64,000 nt of DNA from an uncultured bacterium. Lineage in GTDB: Bacteria; Verrucomicrobiota; Verrucomicrobiia; CAIQCK01. The first letter of the stretch is position 1, and the number at the start of each line of letters is the position of its first letter. The stretch covers positions 50,411 to 114,410 of the forward strand of contig CAIQCK010000107.1 in assembly GCA_903870275.1 (NCBI GenBank). The letters are read 5' to 3'. The notes under the pieces are model-generated. The model was not told where the DNA came from. It saw nothing but the letters and a program-made list of their open reading frames with translations, and did no database searches. Shown piece by piece: positions 51,101 through 59,537 of this stretch. The position numbers and the translations under genes are program-made.

Positions 51101-52123
51101 ATGTCTGTTAATGTCGCGCCAGCGATCATGAGCGACAAACCCCGCGTTTACATTGCCGACTTCATCACCGACGACCTCGCGGTCGAAAAACAAATCCTCG
51201 GCGACCTCGCGGAGGTCCATGCGCTGGGCGCCGAAACCGAGCGGCAACTCGAAGGCCGCGTCGAGGACGCCGCTTGCATCATGATGTATCACTTCGTGAG
51301 CCTCGGCGCGGCGACGATCGGCCGGCTGCGCCAGTGCAAACTCATCGTCCGCTGCGGCGTGGGCATTGACAACGTGGACGCCGCCGCCGCGCGCCGGCGG
51401 GGCATCCCCGTGTGCAATGTTCCCGACTACGGCACCGAGGACGTTGCCGACACCGCCATGGCCATGATGCTGACGCTGACGCGCGGCACGCATTTGATGA
51501 ACTCGCGGCTGCGCTCGGCCCGCGGCGTGTGGAACTACACGCAGGCAGCGCCGGTGCGGCGGCTGCGCGGGCGGGTGTTCGCGGTGATCGGCATGGGCCG
51601 CATCGGCACCGCCGTCAGCGTCCGCGCCAGGGCGTTCGGCATGGACGTGGTGTTCTACGATCCCTACGTTCCCGACGGCTGGGACCGCGCGCACGGCGTC
51701 CGCCGCGCGGAGACGCTGGACGAACTGCTGGCCCAGGCGCACGTGTTGACCATCCACTGCCCGGCCACGCCGGAAACCACCCGCATGATTGGCGCGGAGC
51801 AAATCGCGCGCATGCCGCGCGGCTCGTTCCTGATCAACACCGCGCGCGGCGTCATCGTGGACACGTCGGCGGTGCCGCCGGCGATCCGTTCGGGACAATT
51901 GGCCGGCGCGGGATTGGACGTGCTGCCGGTGGAGCCGCCGCCCGCGAACGATCCCCTGATCGCCGCCTGGCGCGACCCGAACGATCCGTGCCACGACCGC
52001 GTGGTGATCTCGCCGCACGCGGCGTTCTACAGCGAGGAAGGGCTGATGGACATCCGCGTCAAAGCCTCGCACGCCTGCCGCAAGGCGCTGCTGGGCCAGC
52101 CGCTGCGGAACGTGGTGAACTGA
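51101..52123 (+). CDS. D-2-hydroxyacid dehydrogenase (CtBP/SerA-like)
   Basis: 340 residues (331 from an in-frame ATG at 51128). The Rossmann domain motif VIGMGRIGTAVSVRARAF, catalytic residues in NTARGVIVD (Arg), the Glu in LDVLPVEPPP and His in VVISPHAAFYSEE. It lacks the C-terminal ACT domain of true SerA, and the pattern (CGVGIDNVDAAAARRRGIPVCNVPDYGTEDVADTA) is that of C-terminal-binding-protein-like dehydrogenases. It reduces a 2-keto acid with NADH; the substrate is unknown. Convergent with the ROK gene. Confidence 0.88.
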   Translation: MSVNVAPAIMSDKPRVYIADFITDDLAVEKQILGDLAEVHALGAETERQLEGRVEDAACIMMYHFVSLGAATIGRLRQCKLIVRCGVGIDNVDAAAARRRGIPVCNVPDYGTEDVADTAMAMMLTLTRGTHLMNSRLRSARGVWNYTQAAPVRRLRGRVFAVIGMGRIGTAVSVRARAFGMDVVFYDPYVPDGWDRAHGVRRAETLDELLAQAHVLTIHCPATPETTRMIGAEQIARMPRGSFLINTARGVIVDTSAVPPAIRSGQLAGAGLDVLPVEPPPANDPLIAAWRDPNDPCHDRVVISPHAAFYSEEGLMDIRVKASHACRKALLGQPLRNVVN

Positions 52124-52172
52124 AGCCCGGTCGGATGGACGACCCCGGGTTCGTTGGAACCACGAACTTTTC

Positions 52173-53078
52173 CTACGACATCGCCAACGCCACGGCGCCC
52201 ATCACGCCGGCGTCGTAGCGCAACTGCGCGGGCTCGATGCGAATGTGCGCGGCGGCTTCGGCCAGACAGAAGCGCGGCACGGCGCGGCGCAGCGGCGCCA
52301 GATAGAGTTGCTCCGGTGCCTGTGACAGGCCGCCGCCGATGATGATGAGGGCGGGGTTCACCAAACCGATGGCGATGCCGAGGCCGTGGGCGAGGTCTTC
52401 GATGACGCCGTCGAGCACGCGCCGCGCGGTGGTGTCGCCTTGCAACGCCAGCGCGTCCACTTCCTTGCCGTCCACCTTCCGGCCCAGCGCCTCGCTGGCG
52501 CGGCGGCCGATGGCGCTGCCGCTGGCGCAGCCTTCGAGGCAGCCGTGCTTGCCGCAGGTGCAGACCGGGCCGTCGCGGCGGACGATGATGTGGCCGATCT
52601 CGCCGGCCAGGTTTTGCGCGCCGCGGACGAGCGCGCCGTTGGCAATGACGCCACCGCCGATGCCGGTGCCGATGTTGACGTAAAGCAGATCGTTGACGCC
52701 GCGGCCCGCGCCGAAGCGCCACTCGCCGAGCGTGCCCGCGTTGGCGTCGTTGTCGATCGCGATGGGAATGCCGAAGCGTTGCTGCAACTGGTCGCGCAGC
52801 GGCGTGTTTTCCCATCCGGGATTTTGATGGCTCAACAGCGCAACGCCGCGCTCGAAATCCACCGGCCCGCCAAAGCCGACGCCGATGCGCCGCACGCTGC
52901 CGCCTTCGCCGCCCGCCTGCTTTTGCAGCGCGGCGATGATTTCCGAAATCAATTCCACGCCAGCTTTCGCGCCGCCGGCGCGGTCGGACTTGCGCCGGAG
53001 CGTGGCCACGTGTTTGCCGTCGTCCGATGCGAGCGCGCCGGTCATGTTGGTGTTGCCGACATCAATGCCAATGATCAT
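52173..53078 (-). CDS. ROK-family sugar kinase / glucokinase
   Basis: 301 residues from the ATG at 53078, which has AAGG about 6 nt upstream; the long upstream frame to 53294 overlaps the next gene and is not used. ATP motif MIIGIDVGNTNMTGAL at the start, catalytic AIDNDANAGTLGEWRFGAG (Asp), ROK signature ENIGT-type VNIGTGIGGGVIANG, and the zinc motif GPVCTCGKHGCLEGCASG (CxCGxxGCxE) near residue 165. It phosphorylates a hexose such as glucose. It lies 22 bp downstream of the HzsA-like gene, so it may be co-transcribed with it. Confidence 0.92.
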   Translation of the reverse strand: MIIGIDVGNTNMTGALASDDGKHVATLRRKSDRAGGAKAGVELISEIIAALQKQAGGEGGSVRRIGVGFGGPVDFERGVALLSHQNPGWENTPLRDQLQQRFGIPIAIDNDANAGTLGEWRFGAGRGVNDLLYVNIGTGIGGGVIANGALVRGAQNLAGEIGHIIVRRDGPVCTCGKHGCLEGCASGSAIGRRASEALGRKVDGKEVDALALQGDTTARRVLDGVIEDLAHGLGIAIGLVNPALIIIGGGLSQAPEQLYLAPLRRAVPRFCLAEAAAHIRIEPAQLRYDAGVMGAVALAMS

Positions 53079-53100
53079 GTTGAGCCTTTCCAAAAACGTT

Positions 53101-55803
53101 TCACTTCGCGCGGCTGTCCGTAAGCGACTTGCTTTCGCTCCGCGCGATGAACTCCTCGATGTTCGCGCGCTCGGCCGCCTCCATGCGGCGGCGTTTTTCG
53201 TAGTAGTGGTCGTAGCGCGCGAGTTCCTGTTCGGTCCACGCGTTCGCTTCCTTGTAATCGCCGCAGAACGGCACGAAAAGATCAATCCATGCACAGAGCT
53301 TTTCCATTTCCTCGCGCGTGAGCGTAACGCCGCGGTGGCCGCGCTCCAGCATCGCGACCAGTCCGCTTCTGGTGGAACCGGCGAAATACGGCGGCAACAT
53401 CGAGACGACCGATTGCGAGCCGGCCCAGTTCACCAGCCGGCCTTCGAACCATCCGCAAAATCGTTCACAGCCGTATTCAGTGGCGGCGGGGTTCTTCTTC
53501 CGCCGCTCCTCGGGAGACGACTGGGTCAGGACGAGGTAGGCGTCGCTCCATTTGCGTTTGGCGGTGGGATCGAGAACCTTCGCACCGAGCAGACTAAAAA
53601 CATTCTTGGGGTCGGCGGGCGCGATTGCAGCGGACTGCTTCCGCGGGTCGGTGGAGTAAAGCTTCGCGGCGGCTTCGCGGTCGTTGTGGCAGGAGACGCA
53701 CTTGCGGTCGAGGATCGGCTGGATTTCCTTCGCGAAACTGAAGCCTCGCGGCGGACCGTAAAACGGCTCCAGCGCCTGCGGGCCGGCCTTTAACGCGGCA
53801 GTGGCAGGGTATCGTTCCGTCGGCGGCGCGGCATTTTTGTTTTCGTGGCAGCCGACGCACGACTGGTTTTCGCCGGGCTGGAGCGTGCTCCAACTACGCA
53901 TCGTCTGGACGGCGCGGCCTTTTTCGTCGAGCGCCTGGAAATAAATCGGCGTGCGCGCGGGTACGGTGAAGAACGCGGAGCCGTCCTCGTGAACCCTAAC
54001 GTCGCCGAGCACGATCTTCGCGTCCCATGCGCCGTTGCCGGTGGCGATGGGCGTGCTGATCATCGCCCTGCCGCCGGGGCCGCCGCTGCCGTTGTCACCA
54101 ATGATGGCAGCGCGGAAGTCGAGCGCCACCACGCGAAGCTTTTTGATCGTGCCGCGCGGAACGCCTTCGAGGCCGGGCCCGGCGTAAACATCCTGCATGT
54201 AATAGGTGCCGGTGGTCTGGTGATAGTCCACCTTGCCCGGCCGCAGCGGCGGCGTCGGTCGCGACGCCAGCGGGAACGGCTGATTGCACGGTAGAGAGGG
54301 GTCGGAGACGAGCAGTTCGCGCCGGCCGTCGAGCGCCATGTAGTAGATGCCGAAGCGCGCGACCACGATGTCGTGCGGCCGCGAATGCTTTTCCTTCTCC
54401 AAATCCCGGCCCCGCGGCGCGTAGGTGACGAGAAATTCCGTTTCGTTCAACGGATACGGATACTGGAACAGCTCGCCCTGCTGGCCATAGGCGTCAATGC
54501 GCTCGGCCTTCGTCTCGCGCGCCGGCGCGACGAGTTGCGCGCCGGAATTTTCCTCGCGGCCTTTCGACGGATCAATCAGGCCGAGCTTGCCGGTCTGCGG
54601 CGTGTGGTGGCCGCAGAAAATGCAGAGGACCTTTTGCGAGCCGGGGATGCCGCGCGCGTGGGCGATGGTGGTGGGGAACCAGGAGTTGTTGCCGTAAAGC
54701 GCGGTCTGCGCCGTGCCGTCGGGATTCATCTGGAAAAGAGCCTGCGGAAAAACCTGGCCGCGGTCGTTGTAATCCCAGCGCGTGTAGATGACGCGGCCGT
54801 CGCCGGTGACGGTCGGATAAATCGCATGCACCTGGTCGAAGCCGAGCCGGCGCAGGAAGCGGCCGTCCTTGTTGCAGGTGTAAAGGTTGCTCACCTCCGT
54901 CGTAAAACAATCCACCGTCTGCACGCAGCGCGTGGAAGAGAAAACGATGTCGCCGTTCGGCAGGTAGCACGGCTCGTAGTCGGCGAAGCCGAGGCCGGAC
55001 GTGATCTGGCGAATCCGGCCGGAGGCCACGTCCAGTTCATAGAGGTGGTAGTCATCCTCGTTGAGCGACTTCTTCCACGCGAACATCACGCGCCGGCCGT
55101 CGTAGGAAACAGCGGGGTCGCGAATCGCGCCGGCCGGGTCCTCGAGCAACACGAGCACCTGGCCGCGCGTGCCGTTCATTTCCAACAGGCAGAGCGACGA
55201 CCCGGGATGAAAATGCCGCTCCGCCTGCGCGTCGGACTGGCCCTCGGTGTAGGCAAAGAAGGACGGGCGGATCGTCTGGTGTTTGGTGAAAACGATCTTC
55301 GGCGACTGCGCAAGGACGGTCTTGAGCCGGATCGCGCGGCGCTGCTCGCACGTTCTGGCGTAGAGGTCCAGCCAGCGAGGATCGTCCGGCGCGGCATTGT
55401 TCCGGTTCAGCGCGTCGAGTTCCTTGCGGCCGGCGCCGCCGCCATCGCCCAGTTCCTCCAGCGCGCGGGCGATCATTTTCTTCTCGGTGCCGGCGTTGCC
55501 GGCGGCGGCGAACCCGTTTGGAAAGTCGAGGCCGCCGTCCTGAAGCGCCCAGTCCCATTGGATGGGGAAATCGCGTTCCACCTGTTCCCACACCGCCGCC
55601 TGCGTACTTTGCCGCTCTTTCGCCGGCATAGCCGCCGACCTCAGTGCCGCGCGCGAGGCGAGCATCGTTTCCGTCCACGTCGCCTTTTTGATGTAGAAAG
55701 CGGGCGCATCTGCGGCGACGGCGGAAGCGGCGAGGCCGAACAACAGGCAGAGAAGCGTTGTGCAGTTCGTCACCGGTTCAATCCAACCTCTTCTTGCAGA
55801 CAT
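53101..55803 (-). CDS. HzsA-like exported dihaem propeller protein (1 of 2)
   Basis: About 900 residues from the ATG at 55803, chosen because it gives a signal peptide (TTLLCLLFGLAASAVAAD). The N-terminal half is a WD40/PD40-like propeller (VMFAWKKSLNEDDYHLYELD, DIVFSSTRCVQTVDC), the middle an HZS-alpha-like domain, and the C-terminal third has two c-type haem sites, SCVGCHENKN and KCVSCHNDRE, followed by a helical end. The plan resembles the alpha subunit of hydrazine synthase, but hydrazine synthase needs partner subunits that are absent here. Such proteins are frequent in this phylum with unknown roles in periplasmic redox chemistry. Confidence 0.87.
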   Translation of the reverse strand: MSARRGWIEPVTNCTTLLCLLFGLAASAVAADAPAFYIKKATWTETMLASRAALRSAAMPAKERQSTQAAVWEQVERDFPIQWDWALQDGGLDFPNGFAAAGNAGTEKKMIARALEELGDGGGAGRKELDALNRNNAAPDDPRWLDLYARTCEQRRAIRLKTVLAQSPKIVFTKHQTIRPSFFAYTEGQSDAQAERHFHPGSSLCLLEMNGTRGQVLVLLEDPAGAIRDPAVSYDGRRVMFAWKKSLNEDDYHLYELDVASGRIRQITSGLGFADYEPCYLPNGDIVFSSTRCVQTVDCFTTEVSNLYTCNKDGRFLRRLGFDQVHAIYPTVTGDGRVIYTRWDYNDRGQVFPQALFQMNPDGTAQTALYGNNSWFPTTIAHARGIPGSQKVLCIFCGHHTPQTGKLGLIDPSKGREENSGAQLVAPARETKAERIDAYGQQGELFQYPYPLNETEFLVTYAPRGRDLEKEKHSRPHDIVVARFGIYYMALDGRRELLVSDPSLPCNQPFPLASRPTPPLRPGKVDYHQTTGTYYMQDVYAGPGLEGVPRGTIKKLRVVALDFRAAIIGDNGSGGPGGRAMISTPIATGNGAWDAKIVLGDVRVHEDGSAFFTVPARTPIYFQALDEKGRAVQTMRSWSTLQPGENQSCVGCHENKNAAPPTERYPATAALKAGPQALEPFYGPPRGFSFAKEIQPILDRKCVSCHNDREAAAKLYSTDPRKQSAAIAPADPKNVFSLLGAKVLDPTAKRKWSDAYLVLTQSSPEERRKKNPAATEYGCERFCGWFEGRLVNWAGSQSVVSMLPPYFAGSTRSGLVAMLERGHRGVTLTREEMEKLCAWIDLFVPFCGDYKEANAWTEQELARYDHYYEKRRRMEAAERANIEEFIARSESKSLTDSRAK

Positions 55804-55962
55804 GTCATTCAATGCAGTCACACGCCATGATTTCGGAGCGCCTTTGATACTTTGCCCCGCGTCGTCGGTCAAGACTGGCGGCGGAGCGGCGACAAGGCTA
55901 TATTCCCTGACGTTGACAGAGCGGCGCGGTGTTCGTAAGGTTGGATAACTCAGGAGGATACT

Positions 55963-56229
55963 ATGGCTAAAGCTGCAAGGAAAAGTGGCACGGCGAAACG
56001 CGCAACCGGCGGGACGAAAGATCCGCTGGTTCAATCCGCAGTCAAACTGATTGATCAGGCGGCGTCATTGCTGAAGGACGGCGTGATCGCCAGCGCGGGC
56101 AAGACCGCCGCAGCGCGTCACGCAATGAAGGTGAAGGCGTCGTCGCTAGTCAACCAGGCATCGGACAAGCTTACGGACGCGATCAAGGACGGTTCCGCGG
56201 CTCTCCGCAAGGGATTGACGAAACTCTAA
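55963..56229 (+). CDS. small Lys/Ala-rich basic protein
   Basis: 88 residues with CAGGAGGATACT just upstream of the ATG, a near-perfect ribosome site. It begins MAKAARKSGTAKRATGGTKD (basic, Lys/Ala/Arg tail like histone H1) and continues as two amphipathic helices (LVQSAVKLIDQAASLLKDG, MKVKASSLVNQASDKLTDA). It could bind DNA or RNA, or be a helical membrane-associated protein. Family not recognised. Convergent with the UbiB-type gene. Confidence 0.7.
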   Translation: MAKAARKSGTAKRATGGTKDPLVQSAVKLIDQAASLLKDGVIASAGKTAAARHAMKVKASSLVNQASDKLTDAIKDGSAALRKGLTKL

Positions 56230-56255
56230 AATACCCCCCTGCTTTTCTCCGGGCG

Positions 56256-57959
56256 TCACATGCCGCCGCTGCGCCAGATGGCCGCGATGAGGCGGAGGGC
56301 GATGCCGCCGCCGATGACGAGGCCGATGATGCCCAGCACCGGCAGGAAGTGCCACAAGTTGGAGTGATCCGCCAGGATCAGGATGCTCGAGCAGACGAGG
56401 ATGGCCGCCGCCAGGACCGCTTCGACGAGGCGGTTGGTAATGTGGTTCAACGTGCTTCGCAACGGCTCGAATCCCTTCGGGTCGAACCGGTGCTCGAGCG
56501 GAATGCGGAAACGCCCGCTGCGGATCCGTTCATACAAATCCCGCGCTTCCTGCGGGAAGTCTTTCAGGAAATCGGCGGTCTCGCCGATGGTCGAGTAAAG
56601 ATTCTTGAGGATCTGTTTGACGTCGAATTTCCCCTCGATGACCTCCATCGCGTAAGGTTCGCCGAATCGGACGAAGTTCAGGTCGGGATCGAGCACCCTG
56701 CCGCTGGCCTCCACCTGCGTCAGCGCCTTGACGCCCAGGTAAAAGTCGGCCTTCATCCGCAGCTTGTGGTTGACGAGCAGATCCAGGAGGCGGTTCAGGA
56801 CGAAACCCAGTTTCAAATCCTTGAGCGGGCAATCCAAATGCTGCTGGGCGAAAGCCTCCACGTCGCTTTCCAGCAGCCGGGGTTCCTCCACGTATCCTTC
56901 CTCGGACATGCCGAGCAGCGAACGGCTGACCATCCGCGAGTCCTTCTCCACCAAGCCGACGACCATGTTCGCGATGTTCTCGCGGAACGGCACGCTCAAC
57001 ATGCCCATCATGCCGTAGTCGTAAAGCACCAGCACGCCCGGCGACAGAATGGTGGCGTTGCCGGGATGCGGGTCGCCATGAAAAAAACCGTGTTTGAACA
57101 CCTGCTGAAAGATCAGCCGTGAGATGCGCTCGCCGAGAGGCACGGGATCAATGCCATGCGCGCGCAACTGCTCCGGCTCGTCCATCCGGTAGCCCGACAG
57201 ATATTCCATCGTCAACACCGACTCAGTGGAGAACTCGCGGTAAAATCGCGGCACGCGAATCCAGCGGTTGCCCTTGAACTGTTTCGCGAAGCGCTCCATG
57301 TTGCGCCCCTCGTTGGTGAAGTCCATCTCCCGCTCGATCACCCGCGCAAACTCCTGGGCGACGCCCACCGGATTCAACGCTGCGAATTCCTCGTCTTGCG
57401 TTTCGAGAAAATGCGCCACGTCCAGCAGGATGGCCACGTCAATCTCAATGACCTTCGCAATGTCGGGACGCCGGATTTTGACGGCCACCTCGGTGCCGTC
57501 CAGCAACGTCGCCCGGTGCACCTGCGCGATCGAGGCGGCGGCGAGGGACTTCACGTCAAACGTCTTGAAAACTTCGCCCAGCGGCCGGCCCAGTTCCCGC
57601 TCGACGATCTTCAGCGCCTCGTCGCCGGGAAAAGGCGGCACCGAGTCCTGCAGCTTCCGCAGCTCGTTGTAAAACGCCTCGTTGACGAGGTCCCGCCGCG
57701 AGCTGAGGATCTGGCCGAACTTGATGAACGTGGGCCCGAGTTCCTCAAGCGCCATGCGGAATCGCTCCGCCAGCGGCTTGCGGTGAAGCTCCTCGTTCTT
57801 CGGATTCAACTGGCGGTCGGCGATCTCCAGCAACTTTTGGAGGTGGACGAACTTCATCAAGTCCACGAATCCGTATTTGAAGAACGTCAGGAAAATCTCC
57901 CGATATCTCGGCAGATGGTGGTAAATCTCAACAACGTTTCTGATGTGCTTGAAGACCAC
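56256..57959 (-). CDS. ubiB: ABC1/UbiB-type atypical kinase
   Basis: About 567 residues; I use the GTG at 57959, since no ATG is available (a TTG at 58001 is the alternative). The ABC1 family marks are present: KxGQ-type FIKFGQILSSRRDL (about residues 70-83), the Ala-rich AAASIAQVHRATLLDG nucleotide loop, EVAVKIRRP, and the catalytic HGFFHGDPHPGNATI and LYDYGMMG. The C-terminal 60 residues form two membrane helices (VEAVLAAAILVCSSILIL and FLPVLGIIGLVIGGGIALRL). It supports quinone synthesis or membrane lipid handling. Confidence 0.9.
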   Translation of the reverse strand: MVFKHIRNVVEIYHHLPRYREIFLTFFKYGFVDLMKFVHLQKLLEIADRQLNPKNEELHRKPLAERFRMALEELGPTFIKFGQILSSRRDLVNEAFYNELRKLQDSVPPFPGDEALKIVERELGRPLGEVFKTFDVKSLAAASIAQVHRATLLDGTEVAVKIRRPDIAKVIEIDVAILLDVAHFLETQDEEFAALNPVGVAQEFARVIEREMDFTNEGRNMERFAKQFKGNRWIRVPRFYREFSTESVLTMEYLSGYRMDEPEQLRAHGIDPVPLGERISRLIFQQVFKHGFFHGDPHPGNATILSPGVLVLYDYGMMGMLSVPFRENIANMVVGLVEKDSRMVSRSLLGMSEEGYVEEPRLLESDVEAFAQQHLDCPLKDLKLGFVLNRLLDLLVNHKLRMKADFYLGVKALTQVEASGRVLDPDLNFVRFGEPYAMEVIEGKFDVKQILKNLYSTIGETADFLKDFPQEARDLYERIRSGRFRIPLEHRFDPKGFEPLRSTLNHITNRLVEAVLAAAILVCSSILILADHSNLWHFLPVLGIIGLVIGGGIALRLIAAIWRSGGM

Positions 57960-58019
57960 GATGGTTATTATGCACCAGGAATGGCGTTGCCGCGAGACCA
58001 AATTGGCGAAGGTCTGGTC

Positions 58020-59519
58020 TTACCCGGCCTCGCTGAGGAAACGCCGGCTGATTTTTTGGAAATGATAACTGCAGGCCGCGTTGAAAATGGCTTCGGTAAA
58101 GAGATGCCGATAGTTCACCATCACCCGGGCGAGGAAGCTCCAGAAGGCCCGCCGGCCGGATTCCCGGATGCCGAGCGTCCACAGGATCGCCAGGAGGGAT
58201 CGGAACTCGCCGGCCGTGGGCAGCCGCCGGACTTGGTGTCCGTTGGGACGATAGTGGGCGAATAAGGTCAGCACCCGTTCGAAGTAAGCCTTGGGATCAT
58301 ACAATCGCTCGACCATGGTTTTGTAGCCGGCGACCAGCCGCTCCCGGCCCATCGTGGGGACGAAGTTCAGCGCGCCGGTGTTCATGGCGTTGTCGCCGTT
58401 CGGCCAACCCAGAAGCCGGCCTTCCTTTTCCAGCCGATGCCAGAGCGGCGTGCCGGGCGGGGCGGAGAGCATCCCGATCATGGCCCGTGGAATCCCGCCG
58501 GTTTGAATCAGCCGCACCAGGTCGTCGAAGATCGTCGGCGGGTCGGCATCGAACCCGACAATGAATCCACCCATGACCTCCATGCCCGCTTCTTGCAAGG
58601 CGCGGATCGCCTCAATCATGTCCCGGTCCTTGTTCTGGTGCTTGCGGCATTCCTCCAGTGAATCCGCGAAGGTGGTTTCAATGCCGATGAAGATTCTTTT
58701 GAAATCGGCCTGGGACATCAGGGACAACAGCTCCGGATTCTCCGCGAGGTTCAAGCTGGCCTGGGTGAAGAACTCGAACGGATAGGCGCGCTCTTTTTGC
58801 CAGCCGGCGACGACGGAGAGAAGTTCCTTTGCCTTGGCGGGGTTGCCGATGAAGTTGTCGTCCACAAACATCACCTCGCCCCGCCAGCCGGCGCGATACA
58901 ACACATCCAGTTCGGTGACGATCTGGGCGACGCTCTTGTAGCGCGGCCGGCGGCCGAACAGGAGGACCACGTCACAAAATTCGCAAGTGAACGGACAGCC
59001 GCGCGTGAACTGGACCGAGACGTTGACGTAGTCCGCCAGGCGGACGAGTTCCCACGAGGGCGGCGGCGTCGCGGCAAGCTCCGGAAATTTTTCAGCGCGA
59101 TACACGAGCTTGGCCCGCCCCTGTTGGAGGTCTTGCAAAAACACCGGCAGGATCTCCTCGGCTTCGCCAAGCACGGTGTGGTCCACGTCCTTGTAGCCCT
59201 CCGGCCAGCGGGAAAAATGCGGGCCGCCGGCCACGATCTTGAGGCCGCGCTCCTTGCACCGCCGGATCACCTCGTCCACGGAGTCGCACTGGATGGTCAT
59301 GGCGCTGATGAACACGATGTCGGCCCAGCCGAGATGGCTGTCCGTGAGCGGCTCGACGTTGAGGTCCACCACTTTTTTGGTCCAGTCGGCCGGCAGCATG
59401 GTCGCGACCGTCAGCAAACCCAGCGGAGGGAACATTGCCCTGGCCTGCGAGAACTGGACGGCGTATCGGAGGCTCCAGAAAGTGTCCGGGTAGCGGGGCG
59501 AAATCAGCAAGGCTTTCAT
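58020..59519 (-). CDS. B12-binding domain radical SAM protein (DUF4070-type)
   Basis: 499 residues. An N-terminal cobalamin-binding domain (MKALLISPRYPDTFWSLRYA, IVAGGPHFSRWPEGYKDV, EAEEILPVFLQDL) is followed by the radical SAM domain with FTRGCPFTCEFCDVVLLFGR (CxxxCxxC) and the SAM-binding block VMFVDDNFIGNPAKAKELL. A DUF4070-like C-terminal part (RLLGWPNGDNAMNTGALNF) completes it. This pattern is shared with HpnP/HpnR-like and bacteriochlorophyll-type methylases, so it probably methylates an unreactive carbon or rearranges a lipid; the substrate is unknown. It lies 18 bp after the second HzsA-like gene. Confidence 0.9.
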   Translation of the reverse strand: MKALLISPRYPDTFWSLRYAVQFSQARAMFPPLGLLTVATMLPADWTKKVVDLNVEPLTDSHLGWADIVFISAMTIQCDSVDEVIRRCKERGLKIVAGGPHFSRWPEGYKDVDHTVLGEAEEILPVFLQDLQQGRAKLVYRAEKFPELAATPPPSWELVRLADYVNVSVQFTRGCPFTCEFCDVVLLFGRRPRYKSVAQIVTELDVLYRAGWRGEVMFVDDNFIGNPAKAKELLSVVAGWQKERAYPFEFFTQASLNLAENPELLSLMSQADFKRIFIGIETTFADSLEECRKHQNKDRDMIEAIRALQEAGMEVMGGFIVGFDADPPTIFDDLVRLIQTGGIPRAMIGMLSAPPGTPLWHRLEKEGRLLGWPNGDNAMNTGALNFVPTMGRERLVAGYKTMVERLYDPKAYFERVLTLFAHYRPNGHQVRRLPTAGEFRSLLAILWTLGIRESGRRAFWSFLARVMVNYRHLFTEAIFNAACSYHFQKISRRFLSEAG

Positions 59520-59537
59520 TATGGCTGCCGGCGACTA

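Noticed and set aside
54373..55830. 485-codon plus-strand open frame
   Set aside because: Antisense to the first HzsA-like gene, whose haem and propeller motifs are clear.
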